Counted from the first letter of the stretch, positions 35,407 to 44,785 are shown. The stretch is 64,000 nucleotides of DNA from Corynebacterium atypicum (GCF_000732945.1 NZ_CP008944.1:2247381-2311380); one strand, 5' to 3'. Program-made: numbers and translations. Notes: generated by a model not told the origin, from the sequence alone.

Positions 35407-35803
35407 TTATGGTCATCCTTTTTGATTCTGCCCGCCCGGCGGCCCAGTGGCCCCGTGTGAGCGTCGATGGAGATGTCTAGGTCGCGCACGATGGAGCCAC
35501 TGACAGCACCATAAATTTTCGCTGCAAAAGACCTGGTTTGAAGCTTAGCCACCCTTAGGTTCCATAACGTAAGCTGAATTTCCACTTAAGGCTCAGTCCG
35601 GCCGGATTATGTGCCAGAGGGGATGCATACCCTATTTTTGCATCGTCTGCGTAACCATATACGTCAAGCTAGAAGCTCGTTCAGCAAACATAGAATTCCC
35701 TTACATACCATTAGTTACACACGCCCCACAGCTCGCACGTCAACCTCAACCAGGGGTAGACTTTCGGCTAGCCTGCGGATCCCCTCGCGCAGCGAGCGGA
35801 TCA
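35407..35803. other. AT-rich gap upstream of the trp control region
   Basis: No gene recognised. This stretch is clearly AT-richer than its surroundings, as expected of the promoter region of the divergent adhesin. A GATCC...GGATC and CTCGC-GCA-GCGAG nested hairpin lies near 35778-35802, just before a terminator-like stem-loop. Confidence 0.5.
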
Positions 35804-35825
35804 GCCCCAGACGGGGCGCCTTTTT
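35804..35825 (+). terminator. Orphan plus-strand terminator before the trp promoter
   Basis: GCCCC (35804-35808) and GGGGC (35813-35817) form a perfect stem with a four-base loop, followed by GCC and a T5 run (35821-35825). It is a proper Rho-independent terminator on the plus strand, yet no plus-strand gene precedes it between 35406 and here. A short RNA may end at this point. Confidence 0.75.
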
Positions 35826-35836
35826 ACCCCCCGGTC

Positions 35837-35865
35837 TTGCACCCCCAGGCACGGCCCTCTATGAT
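35837..35865 (+). promoter_or_regulatory. trp operon promoter
   Basis: -35 TTGCAC (35837-35842), a 17-base spacer, and -10 TATGAT (35860-35865). Transcription would begin at about 35872-35875, at or just before the ATG of the leader peptide, so the leader mRNA has almost no 5' untranslated sequence. Confidence 0.85.
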
Positions 35866-35874
35866 TCATGAGCC

Positions 35875-35928
35875 ATGAGTAACAATACCTTCCAGTGGTG
35901 GTGGCCCGCTCCAGCGGCGAGCCACTGA
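35875..35928 (+). CDS. trpL: trp leader peptide
   Basis: 17 residues, MSNNTFQWWWPAPAASH, with three consecutive tryptophan codons (TGG, about 35896-35904). When charged tRNA-Trp is scarce the ribosome stalls on them and lets the antiterminator form, so the downstream trp genes are transcribed. Position, Trp run and the following alternative stems are as in the corynebacterial trp attenuator. It starts within a few bases of the predicted transcription start. Confidence 0.92.
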   Translation: MSNNTFQWWWPAPAASH

Positions 35929-35991
35929 TTGTTGCTACCTTCTTAAACACCCAAGGCTCGCATCGCTTGGACATCAAGCGGCGGGCCTTTT
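35901..35991 (+). promoter_or_regulatory. trp attenuator
   Basis: Stem 1:2 (35901-35925): GTGGC pairs with GCCAC and CCGCT with AGCGG. Segment 2 (GGCGAGCC, 35916-35923) can instead pair with segment 3 (GGCTCGC, 35955-35961) as antiterminator. Segment 3 with segment 4 forms the terminator (35955-35987; CGCTTG with CAAGCG and GCTCGC with GCGGGC), followed by T4 at 35988-35991. Confidence 0.88.
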
Positions 35992-36072
35992 GCTATACCC
36001 GGGCCCGGCGCACCGAAAATTTGACCCACCTTCTGCCCCCAGCACATCTCACTAAGACAGAAAGGCCCGCCG

Positions 36073-37635
36073 GTGAGCCCTATCGAGCAGATCATCGCCT
36101 ACCACCCGGACGCCTCCGAGCTGTTCAAGCACCTCGGCGGCACGGACGCGGACTTTACCGTTTTTCTCGAGTCCGCCGACGTGAGCACACAGTCCGGCAT
36201 CAACTCGATAGGCGTGCTCAAGGCCGCCGCGGTGGTCACGTGCACCGGCCAGACAGTCCAGGCTACAGCGCTTTCGCCAGCAGGCGAAGAGCTAGTGGGC
36301 CTCGTCGAGAAGGCGAAAGAACAACAGCGCGCGCACGCGGCGCACTATGCACCCGGGGGGAAGTGCGCGGCGGGGGAGACTGCCGACGAGCGCGCGCGGC
36401 TTCAGGCCACCAGCAACGCCGAGGCATTGAAGGCGATCCACCGCAGCGGGCATATGCTGCTCGGCGGCTTCGCCTTCGACTACCTGGCCACCTTCGAGGA
36501 GCTGCCCGAGGTCGCCCAGGGCCCGAACACCTACCCGGACTACCAGTTCATCATTCCGGAGCTGATGCTCACGCTCAACCACCGGGATCGAACCGCGAGC
36601 CTCAAGGTCTTTCCTACGAGCACCGAGCACGCCCGAGAGCTTTCCGACGCGCTGTGCGCGCTTGCCAAGCGGGCCCGCGAACTGGATCGCCGCCCACCGC
36701 GTGAGACGCCAGAAGACGCGCACCTTAGCAGTAAGGGCGCGGCGGGGGAGCGCACAGCAAGCGGTGCGCTTAATGTCACTGTGTCGCTTGACGACGCCGC
36801 GTTCTGCGCCGGGGTCACCCAATTCCAGCGCGACATCGCCGCGGGCGACGTCTACCAGATCGTCCCCTCGCGCGCCTTCCACGCGCCGTGCCCGGACGCG
36901 TTCGCCGCCTACCAAGTACTGCGCGTGACCAACCCGAGCCCCTACATGTTCTATCTGCGTGGCAGGGACGCCGCCGGGACACCCTTCGAGCTTTTCGGGG
37001 CGTCGCCGGAATCAAACCTCAAGTACACCCACGTGGATCGCAGGGTGCGTCTTTATCCCATCGCGGGCACCCGCCCGCGCGGAGCCTCGCCTGAGATGGA
37101 TGTCCGCAACGAGCTCACCTTGCGCACTGACGCTAAGGAACTCGCCGAACACACGATGCTGGTCGACTTGGCCCGCAACGACGTCGCCCGAGTGAGCTCG
37201 CCCGGTACCCGCACCGTCGACCAGCTGATGTCCGTCGAGCGCTACTCGGCGGTCATGCACCTCGTGAGCGAGGTCAGCGGCCAGCTCGCCAGTGGCTTGG
37301 ACGCACTCGACGCATTCCGGGCCTGCATGACGATGGGAACGCTCACCGGTGCGCCGAAGTTGCGGGCCGCGGAGCTTATCCGCTCATTTGAGGGGATGCG
37401 CCGCGGCAGCTTCGGCGGGGCCATCGGCTACCTCAAGCCAGACGGCGACATGGACACCTGCGTAGTCATCCGCTCAGCGTTCGTGCAAGGCGGACGCGCC
37501 ATCGTGCAGGCAGGCGCGGGCGTCGTCCGCGACTCGGTACCACAATCCGAGGCGGACGAGACCCTGCACAAGGCTTTTGCGGTGCTGCACGCGCTCGCCC
37601 TTTCCCAAGGCAAGACGATGGAGGTAACGCGATGA
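36073..37635 (+). CDS. trpE: Anthranilate synthase component I
   Basis: 520 residues; converts chorismate to anthranilate with ammonia from TrpG. The C-terminal chorismate-binding domain has the IAGTRPRG and DLARNDVARV stretches and the GTLTGAPKLRA motif. The N-terminal regulatory LESAD segment with its serine is present, so tryptophan feedback inhibition is expected. It starts at GTG 36073 after an AGAAAGG site, 80 bases past the attenuator. The stop overlaps the trpG start (ATGA), giving translational coupling of the two subunits. Confidence 0.97.
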   Translation: MSPIEQIIAYHPDASELFKHLGGTDADFTVFLESADVSTQSGINSIGVLKAAAVVTCTGQTVQATALSPAGEELVGLVEKAKEQQRAHAAHYAPGGKCAAGETADERARLQATSNAEALKAIHRSGHMLLGGFAFDYLATFEELPEVAQGPNTYPDYQFIIPELMLTLNHRDRTASLKVFPTSTEHARELSDALCALAKRARELDRRPPRETPEDAHLSSKGAAGERTASGALNVTVSLDDAAFCAGVTQFQRDIAAGDVYQIVPSRAFHAPCPDAFAAYQVLRVTNPSPYMFYLRGRDAAGTPFELFGASPESNLKYTHVDRRVRLYPIAGTRPRGASPEMDVRNELTLRTDAKELAEHTMLVDLARNDVARVSSPGTRTVDQLMSVERYSAVMHLVSEVSGQLASGLDALDAFRACMTMGTLTGAPKLRAAELIRSFEGMRRGSFGGAIGYLKPDGDMDTCVVIRSAFVQGGRAIVQAGAGVVRDSVPQSEADETLHKAFAVLHALALSQGKTMEVTR

Positions 37636-38384
37636 GCGGATATTCTTTTGGCACACTTTCCGGGGGCTGCATGCACAACGCTGACGGCGAGGCGCCCCTC
37701 ACCCGGACGGTAGCGATCGTGGACAATCGGGATTCCTTCGTGTACAACCTGGTCGACGCCATCGCGGTTCAAGGACATTTCACCCACGTACTGCGCAACA
37801 GCGTGTCGCCGGCCCAGGTGCGGGGCCTTCGCCCCGACGTGATCGTGCTCTCTCCGGGGCCAGGGCACCCGCACACGGCCGGCAACCTGATGGGTATCTA
37901 CCAGATGGCACGGGCCTGCGAGATCCCGGTGCTCGGCATCTGCCTTGGATTTCAGGCAATCCTGTCCGCCCACGGCGCCGAGGTGCGCCCCTGCGGACCC
38001 GTCCATGGCATCACCGACTCGCTCTCCCTGACCTCGGCCGGGCGCCGGTCGCCGCTTTTTGCTGGGCTAGCGGACCCCGCCACCAAACGCGCGGTACCGA
38101 TCGCACGCTACCACTCACTTGGATGTACCGAGCTCCCGCCGGGGCTGACCGCACTCGGGTTTAGCGCGTCCCAGGCAGGCCCTGTGGTCATGGCTGCCGT
38201 CGACGACGAGGCCGCCCCTACGGAGATTGGGTTGCAGTTTCATCCAGAGTCGCTGCTCACCCCCGACGGCCCGGTCCTGTTGCACCGCTGCCTCGAGGCT
38301 CTCGGCCGCCACACGAAGGAGCGTGGGAGGAACGGCGCCAGGAGAGACGAAGCCGGCGGAGGGGGTGAGCAATGTTTCACGTGA
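37632..38384 (+). CDS. trpG: Anthranilate synthase glutamine amidotransferase
   Basis: 250 residues, class I glutaminase subunit supplying ammonia to TrpE. The nucleophile is in GICLGF (Cys about 104) and the catalytic His-Glu pair in FHPES (about 203). The core begins at TVAIVDNRDSFVYN, so about 25 residues precede the usual start; they are kept because the ATG overlaps the trpE stop. The TGA stop lies inside a perfect parS palindrome, so the last five codons are dictated by that site. Confidence 0.95.
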   Translation: MSGYSFGTLSGGCMHNADGEAPLTRTVAIVDNRDSFVYNLVDAIAVQGHFTHVLRNSVSPAQVRGLRPDVIVLSPGPGHPHTAGNLMGIYQMARACEIPVLGICLGFQAILSAHGAEVRPCGPVHGITDSLSLTSAGRRSPLFAGLADPATKRAVPIARYHSLGCTELPPGLTALGFSASQAGPVVMAAVDDEAAPTEIGLQFHPESLLTPDGPVLLHRCLEALGRHTKERGRNGARRDEAGGGGEQCFT

Positions 38385-38388
38385 AACA
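38373..38388. other. parS site 1 (ParB-binding palindrome)
   Basis: TGTTTCACGTGAAACA, a perfect 16-base palindrome equal to the actinobacterial parS consensus. It spans the trpG stop codon. Confidence 0.92.
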
Positions 38389-38523
38389 TCGACTCTCAAG
38401 CGGGCCACGCAGCCCTGGCTCGCAGTGATTGGAGACCCGAGGCCCGCGCCCGACATCCAGCGTCCGGCGCCACCACCCAGCAAACCGCACACCGAAGTTA
38501 AGTAAACGTTGAAAGGGACGACA

Positions 38524-39552
38524 GTGACTAGCCAAGACTCGCTCAACCGGCTTATCGCCTATCTGGATAATCCCGAGCCAACCGTAGAGGAAGCCCGCGC
38601 CGTCTTTACGCCTCTGACGGTGGGCGATTACGACGACATCCACATCGCCGCACTACTCACCATGATCCGCACCCGTGGCGAGACCTACGCGGACCTCCTC
38701 GGCGCCGCACACGCCTTTATCGAGGCCGGCAGGCCGTTCCCCATTACCGGTGCCGGGCTCTTAGACACGGCCGGAACCGGGGGCGACGGAAAGAACACGA
38801 TCAATATCACCACCGGCGCCTCGCTTGTCGCGGCGGCCGGGGGAGTGAAGATGGTCAAGGTGGGCAACCGTTCCGTAAGCTCCAAGTCTGGGTCGGCCGA
38901 CGTACTCGAGGCCATGAACATCCCGCTCGACCTCGACCCGGATCGGGCCGTGCGGCAGTTCGAAGCCTCGAACTTCACCTTCCTCTTCGCGCCCGCCTAC
39001 AACCCAGCCGTCTCCCACGTGCAACCCGTGCGCCGGGCGTTGAAGGTGCCCACCCTCTTCAACACCTTGGGGCCGGTGCTCTCGCCGGCCCGCCCGGAGT
39101 TCCAGATCATGGGTGTGGCCAACCCTAAAGTCGGACGGATGATCGCCGAGGTATTCCGGGACCTGGGTCGAGGGAAAGCCATGGTCGTCCACGGGGCGGG
39201 AACCGACGAAGTCGCCGTCTGGGGGCCCACCCAGGTGTGGGAGCTCACGCGCGACGGCCAAATCGAGGAATACCAGATCACCCCGGAAGGCCTCGGCTTA
39301 GAGACGTACGCGATCGAGGACGTGGTGGGCGGCGACGGCCAAGAGAACGCCAAGCATCTCTACGCCACCTTTGAAGGCACCGGCGAGCCCGCCCACCGCG
39401 CGGCCATCGCTGCCTCTGCAGGCGCCATGTTTTATGTCACCGAGAACGCAGCCAGCCTGAAGGAGGGAACCGAGCGCGCGCTCGAGCTTTTGGACTCCGG
39501 CGCCGTCGCCCGCTGGTTGCACAAGCACGAGGAGGCTGACTATGCCAACTAA
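38524..39552 (+). CDS. trpD: Anthranilate phosphoribosyltransferase
   Basis: 342 residues from GTG 38524, chosen over TTG 38509 because GAAAGGGA (38511-38517) is spaced for it. It transfers phosphoribose from PRPP to anthranilate. The PRPP loop GTGGDGKNT lies near residue 84, and the KVGNRSVSSKSGSAD stretch follows. Unlike in enterics it is not fused to trpG. The 139-base gap from trpG contains parS site 1 and nothing else recognisable. Its end overlaps the trpCF start by 11 bases. Confidence 0.96.
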   Translation: MTSQDSLNRLIAYLDNPEPTVEEARAVFTPLTVGDYDDIHIAALLTMIRTRGETYADLLGAAHAFIEAGRPFPITGAGLLDTAGTGGDGKNTINITTGASLVAAAGGVKMVKVGNRSVSSKSGSADVLEAMNIPLDLDPDRAVRQFEASNFTFLFAPAYNPAVSHVQPVRRALKVPTLFNTLGPVLSPARPEFQIMGVANPKVGRMIAEVFRDLGRGKAMVVHGAGTDEVAVWGPTQVWELTRDGQIEEYQITPEGLGLETYAIEDVVGGDGQENAKHLYATFEGTGEPAHRAAIAASAGAMFYVTENAASLKEGTERALELLDSGAVARWLHKHEEADYAN

Positions 39553-41131
39553 CGCGCAAGGCACCACGCCGCACGCCGCCCATGCGACGCCGACGGTGCT
39601 CCAGGGGATCGTCGATAAGCGCCGCACCCACCTGCCGGAGATCCACGCCCGCATCGCGCACGTCGACCCGAACGCCCTCGAACCCTCGACGCGCTCGCTC
39701 TACCACGCGCTAGGCGGAGGTCACCCGGCGGGGCAGCGGACCCGGTTCATCATGGAATGCAAGTCCTCATCCCCGAGCCTCGGCCTCATCCGCGAGCACT
39801 ACCAGCCCGCCGATATCGCTCGCGTGTACTCGCGATACGCCAGCGCCATTTCGGTGCTGTGCGAACCCGAGCGCTTCGGCGGCGACTATGATCACTTGGC
39901 TGCCGTGGCCCAGTCCACGCACCTTCCGGTGGTGTGCAAGGACTTCATCATCAGCCCCGTCCAGGTCCACGCGGCGCGCTACTTCGGGGCGGACGCCATC
40001 CTTTTGATGCTCTCCGTGCTTGACGACGCCGCGTACGCTGCGCTCGCAGCCGAAGCCGAACGCCTCGGCCTCGACGTAATCACCGAGGTGATCGATGAGC
40101 ACGAAGTCGCCCGGGCTACCCGGCTCGGCGCCCGCATCTTTGGCATCAACCACCGCGACCTCAACGATCTTTCGATTGACCTCGGCCGCTCCGCGCGCCT
40201 CACTCCGCTGGTCTCAGAGGGCGCCGTGGTCCTCGCTGAGTCGGGCGTGCGGGACGCCAGGGTAGTCCGGTCGCTTTCCGGCTTCGTTCACGCCTTTCTG
40301 GTTGGCTCGCAGCTGACCGGCCGCCCGGATGTGGACGAAGCGGCCCGAGAGCTGGTGTTCGGCAGGGCCAAGGTTTGCGGGTTGCGCACTACATCCGCCG
40401 CGCAGGTGGCGCGAGCCTGCGGGGCGACCTGGGGCGGGCTAATCTTCGAGCCGGCCTCCCCTCGCAATGTTTCACGTGAAACGGCGCGAGAAATCGCGGC
40501 CGCGGAGCCGGCCCTACGCTATGTGGGAGTCACACGTGCTACCGACGGATTTGCGGATTTTCTCGCGGGCGTTCCCTTGACCGCAATCCAACTGCACGCC
40601 CCGTACCAGGGCTCGGCCGCGGCCGAAGAGCAGCTGATCTGCAGGGCCCGCCGGTTCGCAGAGGAGGAGGACATCCAGGAGGTCTGGCGGGCGGTATCCA
40701 TGAACGCGCCAGAAGCCAAGGCGCACCTCGACGCCCTCGGATTCTCCGGCTCCGCCGCGGCGGGCGTAAAGATTCCTCAGCCCGGGCAGCCAGTCGACCG
40801 CATCGTTCTCGACTCTGGCTCCGGAGGCACCGGCACCGCGTTCGACTGGGGCCGGGTTGCCGAGCTCGTGGCCGAAGCCATGCGTCCCCTCTGCTTCATT
40901 GCCGGCGGGCTCAACCTGGAAAACCTCGCCGCGGCGCTCGATCTCCGGTGTGGGGGAGTAGACCTCAACAGCGGATTCGAGTACCCGGCCGGCACCGGAA
41001 ACTGGGCCGGGCACAAAGACGCCGCAGCGCTCGCCCGCGCCTTCGAGATCCTCCGCCACCACCACTACCCGAGGGGTGAGCAACCGCCCCGGGCCCTCTC
41101 ACGCAAGAACAGCCAACACGCCACTTCTTAA
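39542..41131 (+). CDS. trpC: Indole-3-glycerol phosphate synthase / phosphoribosylanthranilate isomerase fusion
   Basis: 529 residues, two TIM barrels. Residues 1-275 are IGPS ([11 protein letters not shown] with the catalytic Lys, CKDFI, LAESGV); residues about 278-520 are PRAI/TrpF, starting KVCGLRT with the catalytic Cys. It carries out two consecutive steps of tryptophan synthesis, as in C. glutamicum and E. coli. A parS site (40468-40483) encodes NVSRET of the TrpF motif SPRxVxxExA. The last 20 residues ([11 protein letters not shown] region) extend beyond the barrel. Often called trpCF. Confidence 0.95.
   Translation: MPTNAQGTTPHAAHATPTVLQGIVDKRRTHLPEIHARIAHVDPNALEPSTRSLYHALGGGHPAGQRTRFIMECKSSSPSLGLIREHYQPADIARVYSRYASAISVLCEPERFGGDYDHLAAVAQSTHLPVVCKDFIISPVQVHAARYFGADAILLMLSVLDDAAYAALAAEAERLGLDVITEVIDEHEVARATRLGARIFGINHRDLNDLSIDLGRSARLTPLVSEGAVVLAESGVRDARVVRSLSGFVHAFLVGSQLTGRPDVDEAARELVFGRAKVCGLRTTSAAQVARACGATWGGLIFEPASPRNVSRETAREIAAAEPALRYVGVTRATDGFADFLAGVPLTAIQLHAPYQGSAAAEEQLICRARRFAEEEDIQEVWRAVSMNAPEAKAHLDALGFSGSAAAGVKIPQPGQPVDRIVLDSGSGGTGTAFDWGRVAELVAEAMRPLCFIAGGLNLENLAAALDLRCGGVDLNSGFEYPAGTGNWAGHKDAAALARAFEILRHHHYPRGEQPPRALSRKNSQHATS
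40468..40483. other. parS site 2, inside trpCF
   Basis: TGTTTCACGTGAAACG, 15 of 16 bases of the palindrome, inside the reading frame of the TrpF domain where it encodes VSRET after SPRN. Confidence 0.9.
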
Positions 41132-41151
41132 CCCTAATGAAAGGTCAAACC

Positions 41152-42441
41152 ATGTCTCATCAAATCGGCGGAAGCACGATCCTTCCCGCCTACTTTGGCC
41201 AGTTCGGCGGGCAGTTCGTAGCCGAATCGCTCATTCCCGCGCTCGACCAGCTGGAGCGCGCCTTTGTCGAAGCTCTCGAAAACGAGGCCTTTATGGACGA
41301 GTACCGCAGTCTCTTGCGCGAGTACCTCGGCCGGCCTACTCCGATCACCCGGTGCCGAAACCTTGCGGCCAACAGCCCCGCACAGATTTTTTTGAAGCGC
41401 GAAGACCTGGTTCACGGCGGGGCGCATAAGACCAACCAGGTGATCGGTCAGATTCTGCTCGCCAAGAAGATGGGCAAGACCCGCATCATCGCGGAGACCG
41501 GCGCCGGCCAGCACGGCACGGCCACCGCACTGGCCTGCGCGTTGCTGGGCATGGAGTGCGTGATTTACATGGGCGCCAAGGACGTCGAGCGCCAGCAGCC
41601 GAACGTCTACCGGATGCAGCTCCACGGCGCCCAGGTGGTGCCGGTAGACACCGGCTCCGGGACGCTGAAGGACGCGGTCAACGAGGCGCTGCGCGATTGG
41701 ACCGCCTCGTTCCATGACACCCACTATCTGCTGGGCACCGCAGCCGGCCCGCACCCGTTCCCAACGATCGTGCGCGAGTTCCACCGCGTCATCTCGCAGG
41801 AAGCGAAGGCCCAGATGGTGGAGATGACGGGCAAGCTTCCCGACGTCGTCGTGGCCTGCGTAGGCGGCGGCTCGAACGCGATCGGCATGTTCGCGGACTT
41901 CATCGACGAACCCGACGTCGAGCTCGTGGGGACGGAGCCCGCGGGCGCAGGACTTGACTCGGGGAAACACGGGGCGACGATCAGCAACGGCCAGATCGGG
42001 GTGCTCCACGGTGCGCGCACCTTTGTGATGCGCTCGGCCGACGGGCAGATCGACGAGTCCTACTCCATCTCGGCCGGGCTCGACTACCCGGGCGTGGGCC
42101 CCCAGCACGCCTATCTCTCGGAGAGCGGCAGGGCTACCTACGTGGGGATCACCGACGCCGAGGCGTTGGAGGCCTTCCAGCTACTGTCGCTGCACGAGGG
42201 AATCATTCCGGCCTTGGAGTCCTCACACGCCCTGGCCTACGCGCTCAAGCGCGCGGCGACGGCAACTAAGCCGATCAACATCCTGGTCTCCCTTTCCGGC
42301 AGGGGTGACAAGGACGTCGACCACGTGCGCCACACGCTCGATGAGCGCCCCGAGCTCAAGCTCGAACGCACCGATTGTGCCGGCGCTCAGACGCTTCCGA
42401 ACAAAGAACCCGCCGCTTTCCAGGACAAGAAGGAGAACTAG
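41152..42441 (+). CDS. trpB: Tryptophan synthase beta chain
   Basis: 429 residues from ATG 41152, preferred over ATG 41137 because GAAAGGT is well placed before it. PLP enzyme joining indole and serine. The Schiff-base lysine lies in GGAHKTNQ (near residue 95), the glycine-rich phosphate loop is [10 protein letters not shown], and [10 protein letters not shown] is conserved. It follows trpCF by 20 bases and precedes trpA by 2. The C-terminal end has a charged tail [10 protein letters not shown] not needed for the fold. Confidence 0.97.
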   Translation: MSHQIGGSTILPAYFGQFGGQFVAESLIPALDQLERAFVEALENEAFMDEYRSLLREYLGRPTPITRCRNLAANSPAQIFLKREDLVHGGAHKTNQVIGQILLAKKMGKTRIIAETGAGQHGTATALACALLGMECVIYMGAKDVERQQPNVYRMQLHGAQVVPVDTGSGTLKDAVNEALRDWTASFHDTHYLLGTAAGPHPFPTIVREFHRVISQEAKAQMVEMTGKLPDVVVACVGGGSNAIGMFADFIDEPDVELVGTEPAGAGLDSGKHGATISNGQIGVLHGARTFVMRSADGQIDESYSISAGLDYPGVGPQHAYLSESGRATYVGITDAEALEAFQLLSLHEGIIPALESSHALAYALKRAATATKPINILVSLSGRGDKDVDHVRHTLDERPELKLERTDCAGAQTLPNKEPAAFQDKKEN

Positions 42442-42443
42442 CA

Positions 42444-43313
42444 ATGTCCGATCGCTATACCGACCTGTTCAACCGACTAGCCGACAAAGATGAGAGAGCA
42501 TTCGTTCCCTTCGTCATGGCGGCCGACCCCAGCCCCGAAGACTCGCTCACGGTGATCAGGAAGCTTGTCGCTGTGGGCGCGGACGCCCTTGAACTTGGGG
42601 TGCCTTTCTCCGATCCCAGCGCGGACGGGCCCACCATCCAGGCTTCCCACACGCGCGCGCTCGCCGGGGGAGCGACGGTGGAGCGCGTGCTGGACATTAT
42701 TCGTACCATCCGCGGGGAATATCCGGAGCTGCCCATCGGCATGCTCGTCTACGGCAACGTCCCGGTTACCCGTGGGCTGGAAAACTTTTACCATGAGTTC
42801 CATGCGGCGGGCGCGGATTCCATCTTGCTTCCTGACGTCCCGTTGCGCGAGTCCGAGCCTTTTGTCGCGGCGGCGCGCGCCGAGGGCATCGACACGGTAT
42901 TCATCGCACCGGCCCATGCGGGGCGGGAGACTCTCGCCGACGTAGCCACGCAGGCGACCGGCTACGTCTACGCTATTTCACGCGACGGCGTCACGGGCAC
43001 CGAGCGCGCAGCGACGAGCGACGGGTTGGGCAACGTCATCGGCCAGCTGGCGCAGCTGGGCGCGCCGCCGGTATTAGTAGGGTTTGGTATTTCGACTCCC
43101 GAGCACGTGCGGCAAGTATGCGCGGCCGGCGCGGCTGGCGCTATTACCGGTTCTGCGATCACCGACATCCTTTCGCGCCACTTGGTTGACGATGCCGAGA
43201 AGCCGGTCGGCGAGCACGGTATCCCCGCCAGAAAGATCGGCGATCGAGACGCTCTCGCTCAGCGGCTCCACAACTACGTCAAAGAAATGAAGGCGGCGAC
43301 ATCATCACAGTGA
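42444..43313 (+). CDS. trpA: Tryptophan synthase alpha chain
   Basis: 289 residues, TIM barrel that cleaves indole-3-glycerol phosphate and channels indole to TrpB. The motif LELGVPFSDPSADGP contains the catalytic glutamate and aspartate region. The ATG at 42444 follows AAGGAG and lies two bases after the trpB stop, so translation is coupled. The last gene of the trp operon; no strong terminator is visible in the 79 bases before the next gene. Confidence 0.97.
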   Translation: MSDRYTDLFNRLADKDERAFVPFVMAADPSPEDSLTVIRKLVAVGADALELGVPFSDPSADGPTIQASHTRALAGGATVERVLDIIRTIRGEYPELPIGMLVYGNVPVTRGLENFYHEFHAAGADSILLPDVPLRESEPFVAAARAEGIDTVFIAPAHAGRETLADVATQATGYVYAISRDGVTGTERAATSDGLGNVIGQLAQLGAPPVLVGFGISTPEHVRQVCAAGAAGAITGSAITDILSRHLVDDAEKPVGEHGIPARKIGDRDALAQRLHNYVKEMKAATSSQ

Positions 43314-43392
43314 CGTTACACCGCTCCGAGCTCTAAGTGTTTTTCATCGCTGACAATTACCGTTAAAGGCTTGACGGGGGCACACTGGAAGC

Positions 43393-43758
43393 ATGAGCCA
43401 CTCCTGTTCCCGCCGACTCTTCCTCGTTGGCACAGCCACCACCTTCGCCGGCATCTTGCTGAGCGCCTGCGGCAAGAGCGCCGAGGAGGTTCCCGCCGCC
43501 GACGTTCCAGTGGGAAGCGCCATTATTGTGGGGCGCTATATTATCGCCCAACCCACGGCGGGGGAGTACAAGGCTTACTCCACCCAATGTCCACATGCTA
43601 ACCAGCAGATAGATCAAGTGCTCGGCGACAAGGTCAAGTGCCCCGGCCATGGCTCCGAATTCCGGCTAAGCGATGGAGCGGTGTTGAACGGGCCTGCCCG
43701 GGACCCCCTACGCGAGGCAGACGTGACCCCCTCCGGAGACACCCTCGTCGTCTCCTAA
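43393..43758 (+). CDS. Rieske-type 2Fe-2S Tat lipoprotein
   Basis: 121 residues. The signal SRRLFLVG is a twin-arginine motif and LLSAC is a lipobox (acylated Cys26), so it is probably exported folded and anchored by lipid. Cluster ligands are CPH (Cys66, His68) and CPGH (Cys83, His86), 14 residues apart. The usual second cysteine pair that forms a disulfide in high-potential Rieske proteins is missing (ANQ and GHG instead of LGC and CHG), which suggests a ferredoxin-like low-potential cluster. Partner unknown; it sits between trpA and parS site 3. Confidence 0.87.
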   Translation: MSHSCSRRLFLVGTATTFAGILLSACGKSAEEVPAADVPVGSAIIVGRYIIAQPTAGEYKAYSTQCPHANQQIDQVLGDKVKCPGHGSEFRLSDGAVLNGPARDPLREADVTPSGDTLVVS

Positions 43759-43764
43759 AAAGGA

Positions 43765-43780
43765 TGTTTCACGTGAAACA
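43765..43780. other. parS site 3
   Basis: TGTTTCACGTGAAACA, identical to site 1, in the 43-base gap between the Rieske gene and the SBF-like transporter. Confidence 0.92.
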
Positions 43781-43801
43781 TCGACGATCCATCCCCCTAG
43801 G

Positions 43802-44785
43802 ATGGATAGGGTGCGCCTCACCAACAAGATCAAGAAGCCCGATCCGCTCATCGTCCTGATCATCCTCGCCGTCGTCGTCGCGATTTTTCTGCCGGCACGC
43901 GGGGAATTTGCCCAAGGATTCGACGTAGCCACTAAGGTCGCCATCGCGCTGCTCTTCTTCCTCTACGGAGCTAGGTTGTCGCCGCGAGAAGCTTTGGACG
44001 GACTAAAGCACTGGAAGCTGCATCTAATCATCCTGTGCTTCACCTTCGTCGTATTTCCGTTGATCGGCATCGCGCTTCGGCCCCTGACGGCCTTCATCTC
44101 GCACGATCTCTACATGGGGATACTCTTCCTCACCCTGGTCCCGTCGACGGTCCAATCCTCGGTCGCGTTCACGTCCATCGCCAGGGGGAACGTGGCCGGT
44201 TCTATCGTCGCGGCCAGCGCCAGCAATCTCGCCGGAGTGGTCCTTACCCCACTACTCGTTCTACTCCTCATGACCGGCGGGAAAGGTGGCATCCACATCG
44301 ATGCAGGAGTGTTCGGCGACATCGCCTTACAGCTCCTCGCCCCTTTCGTCTTAGGCCAGCTGACCCGCAGGTGGGCCAAAAATTTCGCGGCAAAACGGGC
44401 CACCAAGGTAGTCGACCGTGGCTCCATCGCGATGGTGGTCTATGCCGCGTTCTCCAAGGGAATGGTCGAGGACATCTGGAGTACCACGGGGGTAGGGGAA
44501 CTCCTCTTCATCGTCGCCCTATCCGTCGCGCTCGTGGCCTTCATGCTCTGGCTTACCCGCTTCGTGCCACAGAAGCTCGGCTTTAACCGCGCGGACACCA
44601 TCGCGATCGAATTCTGCGGCACGAAGAAGTCGCTGGCCTCGGGCCTGCCCATGGCGTCAGTAATCTTTAGCGGCGCCGGCCTGGGCCTCCTCATCCTGCC
44701 GCTGATGATCTTCCACCAGGTTCAGCTCATGATGTGCTCCTGGCTCGCGGCCAAGTACGCCCGAGCTGCAGACGCGGAGGAGTGA
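43802..44785 (+). CDS. SBF-like (bile acid:sodium symporter family) transporter
   Basis: 327 residues with nine to ten hydrophobic segments. The pattern LFFLYGARLSPREALDGLKHWKLH and FLTLVPSTVQSSVAFTSIARGN, and the late EFCGTKKSLASGLPMA motif, fit the SBF-like branch (PF13593; YfeH type). The transported solute is unknown; bile acids are unlikely in a free-living bacterium. The start may be ATG 43802 or GTG 43811; GGATGG favours the latter slightly. It follows parS site 3 directly. Confidence 0.85.
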   Translation: MDRVRLTNKIKKPDPLIVLIILAVVVAIFLPARGEFAQGFDVATKVAIALLFFLYGARLSPREALDGLKHWKLHLIILCFTFVVFPLIGIALRPLTAFISHDLYMGILFLTLVPSTVQSSVAFTSIARGNVAGSIVAASASNLAGVVLTPLLVLLLMTGGKGGIHIDAGVFGDIALQLLAPFVLGQLTRRWAKNFAAKRATKVVDRGSIAMVVYAAFSKGMVEDIWSTTGVGELLFIVALSVALVAFMLWLTRFVPQKLGFNRADTIAIEFCGTKKSLASGLPMASVIFSGAGLGLLILPLMIFHQVQLMMCSWLAAKYARAADAEE

